Source: Flammula alnicola (Eukaryota > Basidiomycota > Agaricomycetes > Agaricales > Strophariaceae). Taken from it: 64,000 nt of DNA. The translations under genes were made by a program, and so were the position numbers. Positions 12,006 through 22,815 of this stretch are shown here, one piece after another (position 1 is the first letter of the stretch; every line of letters starts with the position of its first letter). The notes below the pieces were generated by a model. It worked only from the letters and a program-made list of their open reading frames with translations. It searched no databases and had not been told where the DNA came from. Location: the NCBI GenBank assembly GCA_015499995.1, contig JADNRV010000058.1, positions 186,001-250,000 of the forward strand, given 5' to 3'.

Positions 12006-14017
12006 GGACTTCCTCGCCATCACATCTGCTCCTCCTCTGATCTACACTGACTTCTCATCCTCAATTGCTCACAGACCTGCTTTCAACCCTTCTATCCACC
12101 TTCACGAGGACATCTTTTCCAGAGTGGTCCACCCTTACAACACCTCAGCCTTCGAAACGCTCTTGCACAAACACGACCTCGCACAATCTTATCCCCTGCT
12201 CGTACAAAATCTCCGCCATGGCTTTCCTCTGGGGCACATGCCCAAACTTCTTGAGACCGTTGTTATTCCGAACAACACGTCGTTTTTTGAACACCAAGAC
12301 TTGATTTTGGAGTATCTCTGAAAGGAGGTGGCTTCAGGCCGCATGTCAGGACCTTATACTCGAGACGAAGTAGAGCGCATCCTTCAGGGTCCTTTCTTCG
12401 CCTCGCCCATCATCGCTGTTGTCCAGCCACAGCCCGGAGATGAGCCCGACAAGGTTCGAATCTGTCGCCACCTCTCGAAGAGCACAAAAGACCACGCCTC
12501 CGTAAACTCGCACATCTCGAAAGAAGATTTTCCCACTAGATTCGATACCGCTTCGAAAGTGGCTGATATTGTGAGTTTCTTTATATTTCACATCCTCTAT
12601 CCTCGCGAGCTCTGCGTCTCCGCCATTTCGGCCTGTGCGCGCCTTCTTTTTTTTGTGTGTTAGGGTTGCTTCGGCTCCGTCGAGGCTCCCTTTCTCTCAT
12701 CGTCGAGGCTCATGCCTATGTCCTTCGGGATCTTTACATCCTTCAGGATCTCTGGTCTTCATACCACCATCATACACATCCTTTGGGATCTCAGGCTGAC
12801 GATGTCATCATCAGATTGCCCATGCACCTCCTGGTACCCAAGCGTGTACTATGGATATCGCAAAATTCCATCGCACTTGCCCTGTACACCCCTCGCACAA
12901 GCCATGGCTAGTCGTTCAGGGCCTTCCGAATGAGTTCTTCATCGACCACGCACATCCCTTTGGGGCCGCATCTGCGAGCAGCAACTCGAGCATGTGCTCA
13001 AACGCATCCATCGACATTTGGAAAGCCAAGGACGTCTTCCCAATCCCAAAATACGAGGACGACTTGAACGCTTTCCGATTCCCTACACCTATGGGCGGCT
13101 ATACCGATGGCGATTACACCTACGACTACGACAAAGCGGAGATGCTCCGTCGCATAGCGCCTCTCGGGATCCCGTGGCACAAAGAAAAGGGTGATGCTGC
13201 CTTTGTCTCCATCACGAAATTTATTGGCTTTCTGTGGGATATTCCCCGAAAGACTGTCAGTCTCCCAACCGAGAAGCGCCTAAAGTTCCTGGGTCGCGTT
13301 CGCCAGTTCCTTGACCGATTTTCGGGCCATCCATGCCAGCTTCTAGATGTCCAAAAAATTCATGGCTCGTTGTGCCATGTGGCCTTCGTTTACATGGATG
13401 GTCGCTCTCATCTCGCCTCACTCTCTAACTTCACCTCGAAATTCCCTTTCGACAGGGAGTACTCGGTTCTTTTCCCACCGAAATCGGTCATCACTGATCT
13501 CAAGTGGTGGCTGGTTACTCTTTCGAAGGAGGATGTGTTTCACCAATTACACCCTCGAGGCATCACACAAGACCTCCATCTATATGTTGACGCTTCCACC
13601 TCTTGGGGCATCGGCATTGTGATCGGCGATGAATGGGCCGCCTTTCGTCTAGTACCATCCTGGAAGATCCCTGGTAGAGACATCTGCTGGCTCGAGACGG
13701 TCGCTATCGAGCTCCTCGTTTATTTCCTCGAGTCACGCGGCTTTCACAACATTAGCCTCCTCATTCATTCCGACAACAAGGGTACTATTGGGGCTTTGGA
13801 TAAAGGCCGCAGTAGAAACCACTTCATCAATGCTTCCGTTGGTTGTACCTACGCTATCCTTCTTCCTCTTTTTATCACCCCCGAATTCAAGTATGTAGTC
13901 TCAGCTGCGAACCCAGCAGATCCCATCTCGCGCGGAGAATCGGGATCCCTGGGCAAGCAAATCTTTCCTTTATTTACGCTCCCTGATGAGCTGCGATCGT
14001 GTTTTTCTTATGTCTAA
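12006..14017 (+). pseudogene. Reverse transcriptase-RNase H of the DIRS-like element, disrupted
   Basis: The frame (+1 relative to gag, opening before the gag stop) reads AHRPAFNPSIHLHEDIFSRV and KLLETVVIPNN up to an in-frame TGA at 12319-12321, then continues in the same frame with GPYTRDEVERIL and DKVRICRHLSK. A GTGAGT donor at 12571 and a CAG acceptor at 12814 join VADI to IAHAPPGTQACTMDIAKFHR, the RT motif around the first catalytic aspartate. Next come HPFGAASASSN, the YEDD catalytic motif (PKYEDDLNAF) and an RNase H domain with LHLYVDASTSWGIG, WLETVAIELL and LLIHSDNKGTIGALD. This pattern is that of DIRS-type RT-RH. The stop at 12319 makes it non-functional unless read through. The frame ends at 14017, overlapping the recombinase frame by 32 bp. 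Confidence 0.82.
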
Positions 14018-16048
14018 TTTAAATCCTTCTATTTTTTCGGCAGCTTGTCCTGTCGAGAGAGAGGTGGGTCCGCGCCCCACTTTATCTCATAACTTTGATC
14101 CGTTTGCTGCTTTCTACATTTATCCTGTATCTACTGCTACTGCTCCATCGTCCCAGTCCCACTCGCATCATGTACCTGTACCACCCATTGCATCCTTTTC
14201 TTTAAACCCAGACTCTTCATATGCACATCACCTCCCAGCAATTTCTCCATCTGTCCTTAATGTCCCTAATGTTTCCATTCCCACTCCGAGCATCACGAAC
14301 TCCTTCCGATCACCAGCCATCTTTACAAACCACCCTCCGCCAAATTCGCATCGTGTCATCATCCCACGGAAACCGAAGGCCGGCTGCGAAATAACTCCCA
14401 ACACCCTACGTCCTCACGTTGCCGCTGCCGACCGCCTTTTCGTGTGGGACACTCCATTTGCCATCCAACATCGATCCCAGTTACATGGCCTTCTTCCCGA
14501 GGAACTTGTCGACCCAGTCTTAATGACGATCCGAGGTGCTCTAGCTCCCGGTACAAAATCGTCGTATGCCGCGGGCCCTCTACGGTTCACCCAATTTTGC
14601 GACAAGTACTCAATACCGGAAGAGAGCAGGATGCCAGCGTCATACGCCCTGATCTGTGGCTTCATAGCTGAATACAAAGGCCTACAGACAGGCGGAACCA
14701 TCAAGGGCTGGCTCTCAGGCATCTGGAGCTGGCACCTTGTCAATCACGCTCCATGGCACGGCGAAGATGATCCTTGGGTCGAATTCGCTCGGGCTTCAGC
14801 CAACAAGGAGGGTGCGAAACACAAGCGCCCGTTACGGGCGCCTGTCTCCATCGAGCACCTCTCATGTTTACGCCGGGCCCTGTCACTCTCAAAGCCATTC
14901 CATGCTGCTGTGTGGGCCGTCGCCGTATGCACCTTCTGGGGCTGCAGATGCCTGGGAGAAACCACGGTCTCCGTTGAGGCATCCTTTGATGGGTCATACC
15001 ATGTCCTTCGCTCCACACTGTACGTTTATTAGTGATGTCATCATGCTTTCATATCTAATATGGTTGCTTTTTAGCATCAATTTTCGTGAGCTGCACGACG
15101 GTACTCGCTCAGTACACTTTCGCATTCCGTGGACCAAAACCACGAAAAGCGAGGGTGCGGCCGTCATTCTTACTGCTCGCAACGACAACCTATGCCCTCG
15201 CGAAGCCCTGCGCAACCACCTCGAGATCAATTTCGATGTTTCCCCCTCTGCCGCCCTATTCGCATACCGTCTCGAAGCTGGCGGGTCCAAGAACATGCTC
15301 AAACACACATTCTTGAGCTTCGTCTCTTCCGTTTGGAAGTCGGCATTGCTCGCTCATGTTCTGGGCCACAGTTTCCGAATCGGAGGTGCTGTTGAACTTT
15401 TACTGGCCGGCGTACCTCCGGAAATCGTGGCTGCGACAGGAGTAGTGATGGGCACGGGTTACCCGCGGGCAATTTTTTGTCGACCCGCACCCGTACCCGC
15501 CAAAACCCGCACCCGTGGCCACGGGTACGGGATCCCGTGCTTGCAGGTGCGGGTTTGCAGGTGACCCGTGGGTACAGAAACCCGTGCGGGTTTGATGGGC
15601 ATCGTGAGAACTTGTGATAGCAGAACCATGTTCAATTAAAATTAGAATACATTTTGGAAAATTGCATTACATAATTAATTATTCAGGTAACTAAAGAACG
15701 TGTTGGACACACATTTCGGAGTTTGCCGTGTGCCGGCCGAAAACCCGTGACCCTGGCACACGGGTGCGGGTTGGCTGAGGGTCACTCAAAGTGCACCCGC
15801 ACCCGCACCCGCCACACCCGTACCCGCAAACCCGCACGGGTGTCGGCACCCGTGCCCATCACTAGACAGGAGGATGGACCTCGCTGGCGTTTCTCATCTA
15901 CTGGCGTCGCATGGAAGAAATTCTTCCCATGAGCACCTCGAAGGCATACCAAAAGACCCATATCGACGATCTGGCATTGATTTTCGAACAATTCCGTTTA
16001 AACCAGAACATCTCTCGTTCCACGCTCGACAGCTTAACAGACGCTTAA
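13986..16048 (+). pseudogene. Tyrosine recombinase of the DIRS-like element, split by a MITE
   Basis: Expected to integrate circular cDNA by site-specific recombination in place of a DDE integrase. The ATG at 13986 overlaps the end of the RT frame. A long linker is followed by a SAM-like core-binding region (APGTKSSYAAGPLRFTQFCD, GGTIKGWLSGIWSWH) and the first catalytic arginine in FWGCRCLGETTV. A 55-nt intron (15020-15074, GTACGT...TTTTAG) precedes LINFRELHDG. The HxxR motif is in GHSFRIGGAVELLLAG, and the tyrosine is in FLIYWRRMEEILP, located after a 422-bp insertion (15443-15864). Excluding the insertion and one 8-bp duplication makes the flanking frames contiguous, ending at the TAA at 16046-16048. 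The insertion separates the catalytic Tyr from the rest, so no active enzyme is expected. Confidence 0.82.
15443..15864. mobile_element. hAT-type MITE, 422 bp, with perfect TIRs and 8-bp target duplication
   Basis: The ends are perfect 17-bp inverted repeats, TAGTGATGGGCACGGGT. They are flanked by identical 8-bp direct repeats GACAGGAG at 15435-15442 and 15865-15872. The subterminal regions are packed with ACCCGCACCCGTACCCGC-type repeats in both orientations. The interior is AT-rich without coding capacity. An 8-bp duplication and TA(G)...TG-type ends are characteristic of the hAT superfamily, so it was probably mobilised by a hAT transposase encoded elsewhere. Confidence 0.93.
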
Positions 16049-17383
16049 TATACTTATTAACTAGACATAATTTACTCTTATATGCAGCTTACCTCCACCT
16101 CATCCCTCCTGCTTTTTCCTGACCATTTTTACGACCTGCATTTGCCTGTATACTACATGATTGTACCAAAACTTTGCGACTGTATTCATCTGACCCTTAT
16201 AACATACTTACCTTAAGGTCATCTCATCAACCCATGAACTGACCCAGAGCCTCACTCAGGTTGGGGCGTCAGTCTGGCCTCTGTTTGCCTCATCCAACCT
16301 GCCAGCTGTGAGTTCCACTCTGGTTGGTATAGCGGGTTTGGATTTCGGCATCCATATGCCACAAACCGACTTGTCCAGACGCTCAGGTTTTCTCGGGCTT
16401 CTCAGCTTTCAATTCCGAAATTCGGATCGAAATGCTGATCGTCTCAGGATCACGTGCACATTTGGTCATCCATCCGGCCCGGTTCTGAGTGAAAGGTCTT
16501 TGGAACACGCGCCGTCAGCAGGCCCAGTCCAAAGTGCCAAATTTCCGAATTTTCGCAAAGCCCGCGAAAACCCAGGCACAAACAAGAAAACCTGTGCCGG
16601 GTTATCTTGTCATGACCATTCTCTTATGAACAAATATTTATTTGTTCCCTCCTAACATTCTTTGGTGACACACACGGCCAACTTATCTTATCCTCGATAT
16701 AAGGACTGGAAAACCGGGACTTCCCGGCTCTTGTCGCGCGCTATGATCGAAAGTGGGCTTTCGGACATCACCGACCGCCCTTTTTAAGGCAAAGACCTCG
16801 AAAAGGAAGGTACGTTTTGGCAGAGCGCGTCAACGGCGGTTGTCCTTGCTTGCTTCCTTCCCTCATCTACACTCACTTCTGCTTTATCTGATACCTCCAA
16901 AACCATCTTTCCATGTCAAACTCTCCTCAAGCAAACAATAAACTGTACCAGTGGCGACCTCGACGACAATGAGCTTTGCTTTGCCAGGAACTTTGGCCGA
17001 AGACAAGCTGCTGAGAAGATCACAACGCGAATCAACTTTCCAGAGCTCGAACATCCAGAAGACACGTCTTTCCGAATGGGACCTCAGCATATCCAACACT
17101 GTTCCTCTACCGGGTCCAGGTTCGACATCAATTGCATATGGAATGCCGACTCCGCAGACACCGTTGAATAAGCTGGATTTTGGGTATGTGATGGAGTCGG
17201 ACTAGGGCAGCCAACAATGTAGTGGATAGGGCAGATTGGACGCCTTCTGGAGACTCCTTTCCACTGTAACTATATCATGAGAAATCTATTGCCAATGTTT
17301 GACTGTTCAACGTCATCTTCTGTGTGTTTTATAAGATTACAGCAAACAATGACGCGCCCGACGCGTTTGAGCACGTGAAGCTC
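16049..17383. other. 3' region of the DIRS-like element, no supported gene
   Basis: About 1.3 kb between the recombinase stop and the right inverted repeat. A short frame at about 16969-17205 (start MSFALPGTLAEDKLL) has no recognisable domain. 16660-16720 contains short self-complementary pieces (CCGGGACTTCCCGG). No split direct repeats of the Ngaro type could be recognised by eye. Confidence 0.4.
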
Positions 17384-17580
17384 GAATTTCCGCTTTCGGT
17401 CGTTGTTCGGGGTTTGAAAAACTCATGTACTCGGTTACGGTAAATCCGTACCAGTCTACTTGGGAGAATATCCGGCGATCACACAGTCTCAATCGAGTTG
17501 GGAAAAAACACTTGTCATCAATTTTTACTAATCTACACAGAGCCGTAGATATTCTCCCCAAGTAGACTGGGTTCGAGTCT
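17384..17580. repeat. Right copy of the inverted repeat, with a 120-bp palindromic hairpin
   Basis: 17384-17454 is the reverse complement of 10074-10144 (69 of 71 identical). It runs directly into a palindromic unit at 17451-17570 whose ends CCAGTCTACTTGGGAGAATATC and GATATTCTCCCCAAGTAGACTGG are inverted copies differing by a one-base indel. Flanking similarity to the left copy continues to about 17580 (CCCAG...GAGTCT). The palindrome looks like a small MITE or a hairpin terminal structure. Confidence 0.85.
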
Positions 17581-17639
17581 ACATGTGATATAATAAAAGG
17601 ACTCGTAACGCCGGGCGCAGCCTCGGCCTGCACAACCAA

Positions 17640-18671
17640 GTTCGTGATAAGTGACCTCTTTCAGCAACATACAGCGTGGTGCTGCTTTCCGGGCGTTACG
17701 AATGTCCACTTGGACACCGCGCTGTAATTGATATCATATTCACCTCTTTGTATCTCTCTTGTCCTCTCGGAAGACGGTGGGCCCTGCCCGCTGAGAGGCC
17801 GCGATCTCTGCGATACTCGGGTTCAACTCGTCTCCGAGAGGAAGAGGATCCTCGAGCTATGCTTTTACCTGTTTAGTTAATGGGTATGGCATAGCTCAAC
17901 TTTCAAGCTCTTCGTCAGCTTGGTTGTGGCACGGGCGTACCATCGATATATCTTGCGCGAAATATTTGGTTCCTCTGGACCAAATCACGATCCCTCTGGG
18001 AATTTACCTCCGATGACCGAGATACATTTGCAAGATTATAACGATTCAGTGCTCCAACTTGTAGCGCTTCCCAATATCCTTCCGACGTGATGTCAGTCCT
18101 TCTCAACTACAGATGCTACTCCCCCACTTATAACTTCACAGACACTTCCATCCACGCCAAACCTTACCGGTACACAACCAATGTCTCTAAACTTGCACCA
18201 ACCATCGATGCCAGCAACCCAAACGAACTCCCAGTTACCCGAGAACTCACTGCCGCTTTCTTGTCTTCGCTACAGTCGCTCAACATAACGCTTCGCTTCT
18301 TCTCTGGATCATGGAACATCTTCGATTCTGTCCACACCATCGACCCTGTTGAGTACAGCATTCTCCTCACATCAGAAACGATATATCGCACCGACAATCT
18401 CGAGCCTCTACTCAACGTCATGCAAGCCGCATGCACCGGAAAGCCAGCAGCTGCGCCAGATATCTCTTCTCTCAAGATAGAAGAATCGGACTCGGCAGAA
18501 GGTCCCCGTCTAGACTACATGTGTCTCGTTGCAGCGAAGGTGCTATATTTCGGGGTGGGAGGCGGAGTCTCGGACTTCCTCAAGGCACTGGAAAGTAGGC
18601 AAGGCCGCGTCGATACGGTCCTTGAGCGAAAGGCTGGCGTTGGAAGAAAAAATATGCATGTCCGTTGGTAG
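17640..18671 (+). pseudogene. Decayed histidine protein methyltransferase (HPM1/METTL18-like)
   Basis: The C-terminal half is clear: ITLRFFSGSWNIFDS, YSILLTSETIYRTDNLEPLL, AAKVLYFGVGGGVSDFLKAL and GVGRK. These are the seven-beta-strand methyltransferase motifs of yeast Hpm1, which methylates a histidine of ribosomal protein uL3. Upstream pieces survive in scattered frames: FPGV and HLDTAL at 17680-17730, followed directly by a TAA; KRILEL near 17845; LGCGTGVPSIYLAR near 17920-17962 (the SAM-binding loop); and HLQDYNDSVLQLVALPNIL near 18026-18084. The stretch expected between FPGV and HLDTAL is missing. The donor after ILEL reads CTATGC rather than GTATGC, and frames change between the SAM loop and HLQDY. 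I therefore call it a pseudogene. It lies right beside the inverted-repeat end of the retroelement. Confidence 0.7.
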
Positions 18672-19237
18672 TGATGCATGTTTATGGTGCGATAGAAGTT
18701 TTGGCAGGGTGTTCGTAACGTAATGTAGCCTTATCTCTCAGACAATAGGACATATCTTCGGCCCTCTTATTTTCAGCTTTCTAAAAAATTATGGCACATC
18801 GACAAGATTTTCGGATAGAAATTGAGTAGAAATATTCTTTGCTGATGGTGCGCTTTCGTCTTTGTTCGGCTGATGGGAGCCTGGTAATCTAAATCTTGCG
18901 GCCTTCCTTGTTCCTTCCTTCCACTTTGCTTGCCAAGAACATTGAGGTATTTGCTCCTTCTCAAAATCTAGAGATATGAATTCTTAAGAGTTCCACAAGA
19001 CAATGGGGCTGGGTTGCTTTATACTGTGAGCCTCAAGTCGTCCGTCTGCTATTTCGTCAATCTCGTTTTTGGGCTCACGCGCATGACTCTCAGACTCTGA
19101 CCTGAAGTTCCGGCTGATTTTACAGGCTGTGTCCAATGTGTTGTCGGCTATCAGTACATGTATATTCCGTGAGTATGGCATATGTTGGATTCCAATTAGC
19201 GGTTCTCAGGCCTCCCTTTTTTTTTCTTCTTCTTTTT
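18672..19237. other. Intergenic, nothing recognised
   Basis: Roughly 570 bp between the methyltransferase remnant and the 3' end of the HET gene. No domain-bearing frame or repeat was seen. Confidence 0.4.
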
Positions 19238-21550
19238 TCAGATAATCTCGACTCTCATGACTCCCGACTTCCTCGTCAACACATCCTTATTGTGTACCCA
19301 ATCCTCAATGTGCTGGGTCCACCGCCCAATCCTTTCAAATCTTGTTCCTTCAGCAGTCGGCTTCAATATCAGTCCTCGATGTCTGACATGAGGGTGCTTG
19401 TCGTGATCAAAAACTTCGCTGAATGAGCCGATGAAGAGACAGTAAACGGTTCCACATGCAGATGCCTCAGCTGTAGGCGTATCGTAATTGAGGTGGAGGG
19501 AGTTGAAGGTGCCATATTGTACGGTCGTAACGTTGGCCAACCAGGGAGGCGGGGAGCGAGGAGACTCCCCCACCATGACGGCACACATTGCGCCCTCGAT
19601 GACGATGCGTCCACCGTGGACCGTGCCGTACTTATTCTGCCCCTTGATATCAACTGAAGCACTGATGATCCGAGTACGGGGGTCTTGTTTGTAGCTCGTT
19701 GTCCCTCCGTATGACGCCAGCTTTCGCTTTGTCTCGTATTCCCAGTCTATCCCGCTGGCATCGTCGCCTCCCCACACCAGGGACGTCCATGACCAGGACG
19801 GCGCGGTCAAAGGTCTTTCTTCCAAATTGAAAGGTTTCCGCTCTCTCGTAGGTCCTGCCGTCTGCTTGCTGCCTCCAGACTCCCACAAGAGGTCGCGGGC
19901 CAGATCGCCTTCCCATAAACCAGCAAGGTACCGCTCATTCTTGGGGAAATACTCCGCAAATCTGTATGCCAGACCAGAGAGAGCGGGGAGCCGATCAGAC
20001 TCATAGGTCAGATCCAGCAAGCTAACGTCCTCCACGATGGTCCTCCACAGCCCGTGCAATGCTTTCTTATCGTTCAAAGCGCCGAGCTTCGCGATCCGGT
20101 CCTTGCTCGCGCTCCAGCCGTCGCCCTCAGGGGGACTTCCATCCAGCGCCTTGCATTCGCATCGCTGTGTAACGTTGCATGCCCAGACCATCTCGTTGGC
20201 ATGCAGATGGACCGAGCGTGCTGCGAGGGAGCGTTCCTGATACACCCATGCGCGGGGCAGCAGCGGTGCCGCGTCCATATGCATACGGATCCATCGAGGC
20301 GTTTGCAAAGCCTCGTGGGACGACTCCATTGCAAGCCGGATGCGTATGTCCTGCCCCATTCCTGGTACCTTGAATGACTTGACTTTGCATTTCCTCTTTC
20401 TCGACACCGGCTCTCTCTTTCCGTCGCCGTCGTCTACTGAGCTCGAAAACTCCTCGGTCCATTGGAGCGAATCTCTTGCGGTCCATCTGGCCCCCAAACA
20501 CCCCTCATGTCCGCCTGTCGCCCGCGTCGCCGCAATATTCAGATAACAGCATGCATAGATATCTGCCATGACAGCGCTCTGTTGCTCCCAATCTGCCTTA
20601 TCTTGTTGAATGATGCACAATGAATCGATCCAGATATATCGCAATCCTAGGCCCCTTGTGATTGCGACAGCATCTTGAAAAGTCTTTGGCATCTGCTCCA
20701 ATGGAATACCACGCATACGCTTGGCAATCGTCGCCTGCGTCGTAGTCAGCAGCTGCTCCTTCCCCCAGCAGTGGCTTAGTGCAGCGTAGTGACCGCGCTG
20801 TCCTCGGGTTGTCTCCATAAGCCGGATCTGCCCGCCAGACAAGTCCAGGACGCGCCGTGGCAAAAGCTCTCCCTGATGGTCTGCACTGCGGTCATTCTGG
20901 CATAACGCATGGTTTCTGTCACAGTCCTGTAACCACGGTTTGATGATTGCTGCACACTCTTCCCCGCTGGGCTTCGTAGGGACTTCGCCGGCCGCCCCGA
21001 TGGCCTTCCACGGTGCTGGGGCAGCTGTTCATCTCCCCATCAGCACAAAATCGATTCGAGATTGTAGGCCGAACTCACCACTTGGTGGCGTGTAGATCTC
21101 GACAGCGAACTCCCCGGAGACTTCGCTGTCTCCACTCAGACTACCCCTCTCCCCTGCTGTACACATCATCACAATGCTCAAACTCTTCGAGGCCCCGCTC
21201 TTTTCTGCTGCCTCTCTTTTCTTTTTAATCGCGACCGCATCCGGGGCAGAATTCGTGTGATGGGGTTCATCCAATATCGCGATGCTATATGTTATCTCTC
21301 TTCCCGGAAGGATATCTACAACCTCGCCGGAATTGACCAGGGTGTCAAAGGCGGATTTCAGAAAGCGGCAGGATGCGCAGGACAGATCCTTGGCCAGATC
21401 GGCGGCGCTGATCCAGTGCCGTGGGACCCCAGAGACCGAGCGGATGCGCCGGTCTTTGTGACGCTGGGGAATGTAGCGTAGATCGAGGTCGAAACATGTA
21501 GGGCAGGCGGGAGAGGAATGAAACGCTTCGGGAGGTCTAGGCCTAGGCAT
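19238..21550 (-). CDS. HET-domain protein (heterokaryon-incompatibility type)
   Basis: Predicted 752-residue protein. The ATG at 21550 gives MPRPRPPEAFHSSPACPTCF with a CxxC pair, then CASCRFLKSAF. One 54-nt intron (21025-21078, GTGAGT...AACAG) removes an apparent in-frame TGA and joins the first exon in frame to APAPWKAIGAAGEVP. The HET domain follows: YAALSHCWGKEQLLTT, AKRMRGIPLEQMPKTFQDAV, LGLRYIWIDSLCIIQQD and DWEQQSAVMADIYACCYLNI, all diagnostic. The C-terminal region has the usual RPLTAPSWSWTSL block and ends at 19238. HET proteins are linked in fungi to allorecognition cell death, but most family members are uncharacterised, so a role here is inference. No NLR or other partner domain is fused to it. 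Confidence 0.92.
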
Positions 21551-21607
21551 GATGATGGCAGTGAAGACTTAATAGTACGGGGGATCGTCAAAGTGACTAT
21601 GTCCATA

Positions 21608-22140
21608 GTTTATATCTTTCAATATTAGCGCCCATTGCGTCGATAACAATAGCTTTCATTCGGTGGCTCAACGAGTCCGTGATCGTCCAGAAATAGACTA
21701 GCCAGTAAGAAAGTGCTGCATACGTCGGTTCTATACCAGTTTTTCACAGCGCTAAAGTCAATAGATATTTAATTTGGGAAGTGTGAAGAATTTGGAACCT
21801 CGTGTCTGGCCACATATCTATTGACAGTATACCAATCATTCCACATGTCAAGACCGCCGTGACTTAACTCTCACGTATAATCATCAACTCTATGTTCACG
21901 GATTATATCTTTCAACATTAGCGCCCATTGCGTCGATAATAATAGCTTCCATTCGGTGGTTCAACGAATCCGTGATCGTCCAGAAATAGAGCAGCCAGTA
22001 AGTACCAAGACGGTGCCACATACGTCAGTTCTCTACAAGTTGAGTGTGTAGAATTTGGAACCTCGTGTCTGCCCACATGACAGTATACCAACCATTCCCA
22101 ATGTCAAGACCGACTTAGACCGTGACTCTCACGTATTACC
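21608..22140. repeat. Tandem direct duplication, about 0.25-0.29 kb per unit, upstream of the HET gene
   Basis: Two direct copies (about 21608-21893 and 21902-22140) share blocks in the same order: TATATCTTTCAA, GCGCCCATTGCGTCGATAA, CCGTGATCGTCCAGAAATAGA, GAATTTGGAACCTCGTGTCT, ATGTCAAGACCG and CTCACGTAT. They differ by substitutions and an internal indel of about 45 bp. The first copy begins about 58 bp upstream of the HET start codon, so it overlaps the likely promoter. Confidence 0.85.
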
Positions 22141-22815
22141 GACTAAATCGATTAATCATTTACATTTAAAGGTTCAACGAGAAGCGCAAATCTTCAGGTG
22201 GGTACTTCATGAGAACCCTAGTACTACTAGTAGTAGATGTTGGATGGAGGCTAATGGCTACATTAGCTGAAGAAATGTATAGAACTCTGGTCCGTAGAAA
22301 ATATGGAACCTTGGCTCTTGGAAAAATAGAACATCCATGGCATTTTGGTGCCACTCTAAGAATATTAAGTACTGGTGCCTAAACTGAACATCCTTCCCAC
22401 TCTGTTTCCTGTTATAATGAGAAGGTGTGTGTGGAAAACCTTCCGGAGTTTGAAATATCAAAACCTGCTACAGTCTTCGGTGTCCGCCGAATGCGCACGC
22501 CGCAGCAGTAGCACTGGTCGGTCATATAATAATTAAAATGTTAGAACCATGCTAGGTTGACGCTAGAATAATGACCCAGGTAATAGTACGACTACCCACC
22601 AACATGCATCCAAATCCAATGAATTGTCACAAGCGCTTGCCGGCTACCAGCGATGTATTACGTGCGCCACAGTTTATCAATGAGGCAGTACCTAATTGTT
22701 TGCTACTACTTTCTGTAGTATGTCCTGACCATGGAGCCAACTTCAGGGTCGAGTCTATGGCAAAATACTTGACAGAAAGCAGGACTCTAATTTAAGATGG
22801 ATTGCTGACGAAGGA
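22141..22815. other. Intergenic, nothing recognised
   Basis: A 675-bp stretch between the tandem duplication and the inverted-repeat element. It has only short frames without domain signals. Confidence 0.4.

Larger units (their letters stand above)
10145..17383 (+). mobile_element. DIRS-like tyrosine-recombinase retroelement between inverted repeats
   Basis: The interval carries Gag-like, reverse transcriptase/RNase H and tyrosine recombinase genes in the order known for DIRS/Ngaro-type retrotransposons, with no integrase or LTR. The true ends are inferred. If the flanking inverted repeats are its termini the element spans about 9985-17580. If not, they are independent repeats and the element is shorter (coding part 10533-16048). 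It is inactive as it stands: a stop lies in the RT frame and a MITE splits the recombinase. Confidence 0.7.

Noticed and set aside
15443..15864. GGGTACGGG-type repeats resembling telomeric DNA
   Set aside because: The array is bidirectional, bounded by perfect TIRs and an 8-bp target duplication, so it is the subterminal repeat structure of a MITE and not a telomere.
21013..21040. In-frame TGA between the two HET reading frames, suggesting a pseudogene
   Set aside because: A canonical 54-nt intron (GTGAGT...AACAG, 21025-21078) removes it and keeps the frame. The combined exons are a multiple of three.
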